From Osmia lignaria lignaria (Eukaryota > Arthropoda > Insecta > Hymenoptera > Megachilidae): a stretch of 64,000 nt of DNA. How positions within the stretch are numbered: position 1 is the stretch's first letter; the number at the start of each line of letters is the position of its first letter. A program made the position numbers and the translations under genes. Positions 62,501 to 64,000 of this stretch are shown here, piece after piece. The stretch covers positions 13,207,501 through 13,271,500 of the forward strand of contig NW_027478166.1 of NCBI RefSeq assembly GCF_051020975.1. Direction: 5' to 3'. The notes under the pieces are model-generated. The model ran no database searches. It had not been told where the DNA came from and saw only the letters and a program-made list of their open reading frames with translations.

Positions 62501-63748
62501 AATTAAGTTTCCTACTATTTATGCTCTATGATATTTTTTGATCAGATGCGTAGTTCTCGAGATATATCAAGATATTTATAAGTTCCGAAGCCGCACCAAC
62601 ATAATAGAGATACAGAAACACCGTGGCCCCTTTCTTTGAGATAACTCTGCACTATTGTGAGGTGGAAATGCCACTTCCAGCTTAGCTGTGCAGAAGAAGA
62701 ACAACAAGAAGAAGAAATATCTCGAAATATGTCCGTCAGGCCCCTTCCCTTGAGATAAATCTGCAAATATCTCGGAAACGAAGCGAGCTATGGCAAAATG
62801 TTAAGAGACCGTTTTTGTAGAGAATTAAGTTTCCTACTTTTTATGTTCTATGATATTTTTTGATCAGATGCGTAGTTCTCGAGATATATCAAGATATTTA
62901 AAAGTTCCGAAGCCGCACCAACATAATAGAGATACAGAAACACCGTGGCCCCTTTCTTTGAGATAATTCTGCACTATTGCGAGCTGCAAATGCCACTTCC
63001 AGCTTAGCTGTGCAGAAGAAGAACAACAAGAATAAGAAATATCTCGAAATATGTCCGTCAGGCCCCTTCCCTTGAGATAAATCTGCAAATATCTCGGAAA
63101 CGAAGAGAGCTATGGCAAAATGTTAAGAGACCTTTTTTGTAGAGAATTAAGTTTCCTACTATTTATGTTCTATGATATTTTTTGATCAGATGCGTAGTTC
63201 TCGAGATATATCAAGATATTTAAAAGTTCCGAAGCCGCACCAACATAATAGAGATACAGAAACACCGTGGCCCCTTTCTTTGAGATAACTCTGCACTAGT
63301 GCGAGCCGCAAATGCCACTTCCAGCTTAGCTGTGCAGAAGAAGAACAACAAGAAGAAGAAATATCTCGAAATATGTCCGTCAGGCCCCTTCCCTTCAGAT
63401 AAATCTGCAAATATCTCGGAAACGAAGCGAGCTATGGCAAAATGTTAAGAGACCGTTTTTGTAGAGAATTAAGTTTCCTACTTTTTATGTTCTATGATAT
63501 TTTTTGATCAGATGCGTAGTTCTCGAGATATATCAAGATATTTAAAAGTTCCGAAGCCGCAGCGACATAATACAGATACAGAAACACCGTGGCCCCTTTC
63601 TTTGAGATAATTCTGCACTATTGCGAGCTGCAAATGCCACTTCCAGCTTAGCTGTGCAGAAGAAGAACAACAAGAATAAGAAATATCTCGAAATATGTCC
63701 GTCAGGCCCCTTCCCTTGAGATAAATCTGCAAATATCTCGGAAACGAA
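59563..63748 (+). repeat. Mosaic of known monomer variants, right end
   Basis: Thirteen units, each recognisable from elsewhere in the array (ctgggtactaatgcg, catgaagaag, caccaaaataatag, gatagttaaaag twice, cagcgacataatac), but in orders not seen as a block elsewhere. Private changes include gtgtcccctttc near 61014, accttatttgtag near 61844, gtagtgttcgag near 61907, atttataagttcc near 62574, attgtgaggtggaaatg near 62654 and cccttcagataaatc near 63393. No gene or unique sequence is seen. Confidence 0.85.
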
Positions 63749-64000
63749 GAGAGCTATGGCAAAATGTTGAGACACCTTTTTTGTAGAGAATTAAGTTTCC
63801 TACTATTTATGTTCTATGATATTTTTTGATCAGATGCGTAGTTCTCGAGATATATCAAGATATTTAAAAGTTCCGAAGCCGCACCAATATAATAGAGATA
63901 CAGAAACACCGTGGCCCCTTTCTTTGAGATAACTCTGCACTAGTGCGAGCCGCAAATGCCACTTCCAGCTTAGCTGTGCAGAAGAAGAACAACAAGAAGA
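63749..64000 (+). repeat. Partial monomer cut by window end
   Basis: The final unit starts at phase 1 and is truncated by the window edge after 252 bp, inside the purine-rich tract. The array therefore continues beyond the window. The left edge likewise begins with gcgagctatgg, which shows only where the window was cut and is not a biological boundary. Confidence 0.95.

Larger units (their letters stand above)
1..64000 (+). repeat. 322-bp satellite DNA array (whole window)
   Basis: One monomer of 322 bp is tandemly repeated head-to-tail without interruption or inversion. Landmarks such as gcgagctatggcaaaatg, gatcag, ccgaagccgcacc and ggccccttcccttgag recur every 322 bp from start to end. The window holds 198 full monomers and one partial. 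Total length equals 198.78 periods after subtracting 8 bp of deletions (one of 3 bp, five of 1 bp). Monomer G+C, counted on one B-type unit, is 126/322. Monomers differ at a limited set of recurrent sites; A and B types differ at roughly eight linked positions. Long homogeneous arrays of this kind are known from eukaryotic centromeric or pericentromeric heterochromatin, so that role is inferred and not shown. The strand is arbitrary. I do not recognise the family. Confidence 0.98.

Noticed and set aside
82..63775. Multicopy family of small secreted-looking Cys/Ser-rich proteins on the minus strand
   Set aside because: The frames start at TTG or GTG instead of ATG, the repeat period is not a multiple of three, and nonsense and frameshift variants have been amplified freely through the array.
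1..64000. CRISPR array
   Set aside because: The repeat unit is 322 bp with no short repeat/variable spacer alternation, and the variation consists of scattered substitutions.
1..64000. rRNA, tRNA or snRNA tandem gene cluster
   Set aside because: No conserved rRNA cores, tRNA-like cloverleaf segments or recognisable snRNA motifs were seen in the monomer.
1..64000. Tandem copies of a transposon or long terminal repeat
   Set aside because: There are no terminal inverted repeats, target-site duplications, or transposase or reverse-transcriptase coding sequence, and no unique flanks.

Overview
The whole 64 kb window is a single satellite DNA array. A 322-bp monomer of about 39% G+C is repeated head-to-tail in one orientation from the first base to the last. 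I count 198 complete monomers plus a final partial one of 252 bp. There is no unique sequence, transposon, RNA gene or credible protein gene anywhere in the window. The array enters and leaves the window mid-stream, so its true ends lie outside. Arrays this long and homogeneous, with multi-monomer higher-order units, are typical of centromeric or pericentromeric heterochromatin in eukaryotes. I do not recognise the family and cannot name the organism; an invertebrate or a plant would both fit.

Monomer anatomy (phase 1 = the g of gcgagctatgg): T-tracts near phases 29-34, 56-60 and 74-79; a tgatca site near phase 79-84; a dyad-rich cgagatatatc segment near 95-115; a ggcccc..ttgagata element at 165-191 and a diverged second copy at 279-305; a 10-bp palindrome gcactagtgc at 189-198 in some monomers; a GAA/CAA purine-rich tract near 232-256; and two atatctcg motifs near 256-266 and 305-315 that are inverted relative to the phase-95 segment. 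Three main monomer types share linked diagnostic bases. A has caattta / gatcagaagcg / ttttcgagatatatcgag. B has cttttta / gatcagatgcg / ttctcgagatatatcaag. C has tttttcgatcagaggcg followed by the B-like segment.

Layout. Zone I (1 to about 9.3 kb) is a mix of A and B monomers with variants not seen later, such as gagctgaatctg, and holds a ~2.3 kb block duplicated at 4.5-7.1 kb. Zone II (9.3-17.4 kb) contains short local duplications of 1, 4 and 7 monomers, and C-type monomers appear. Zone III (17.4-64 kb) is a nested set of higher-order repeats: 5-mers at 17.7-20.9 kb, 3-mers at 20.6-22.5 kb, a 41-monomer block (27,364-40,565) followed by a 30-monomer version of itself (40,566-50,225), a 12-mer/10-mer pair at 48.0-55.1 kb, and two 8-mers at 54.4-59.6 kb. 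Almost every difference between copies is a whole number of monomers. Register is lost by only 8 bp over 64 kb: one 3-bp and five 1-bp deletions. This is the signature of repeated unequal exchange or replication-slippage events acting in exact monomer register.

A 74-codon open frame recurs on the minus strand of most monomers, but I do not call it a gene. It starts at TTG, the monomer length is not a multiple of three, and three different nonsense variants plus a frameshift have each been amplified through the array. All comparisons were made by eye; percent identities were not computed.
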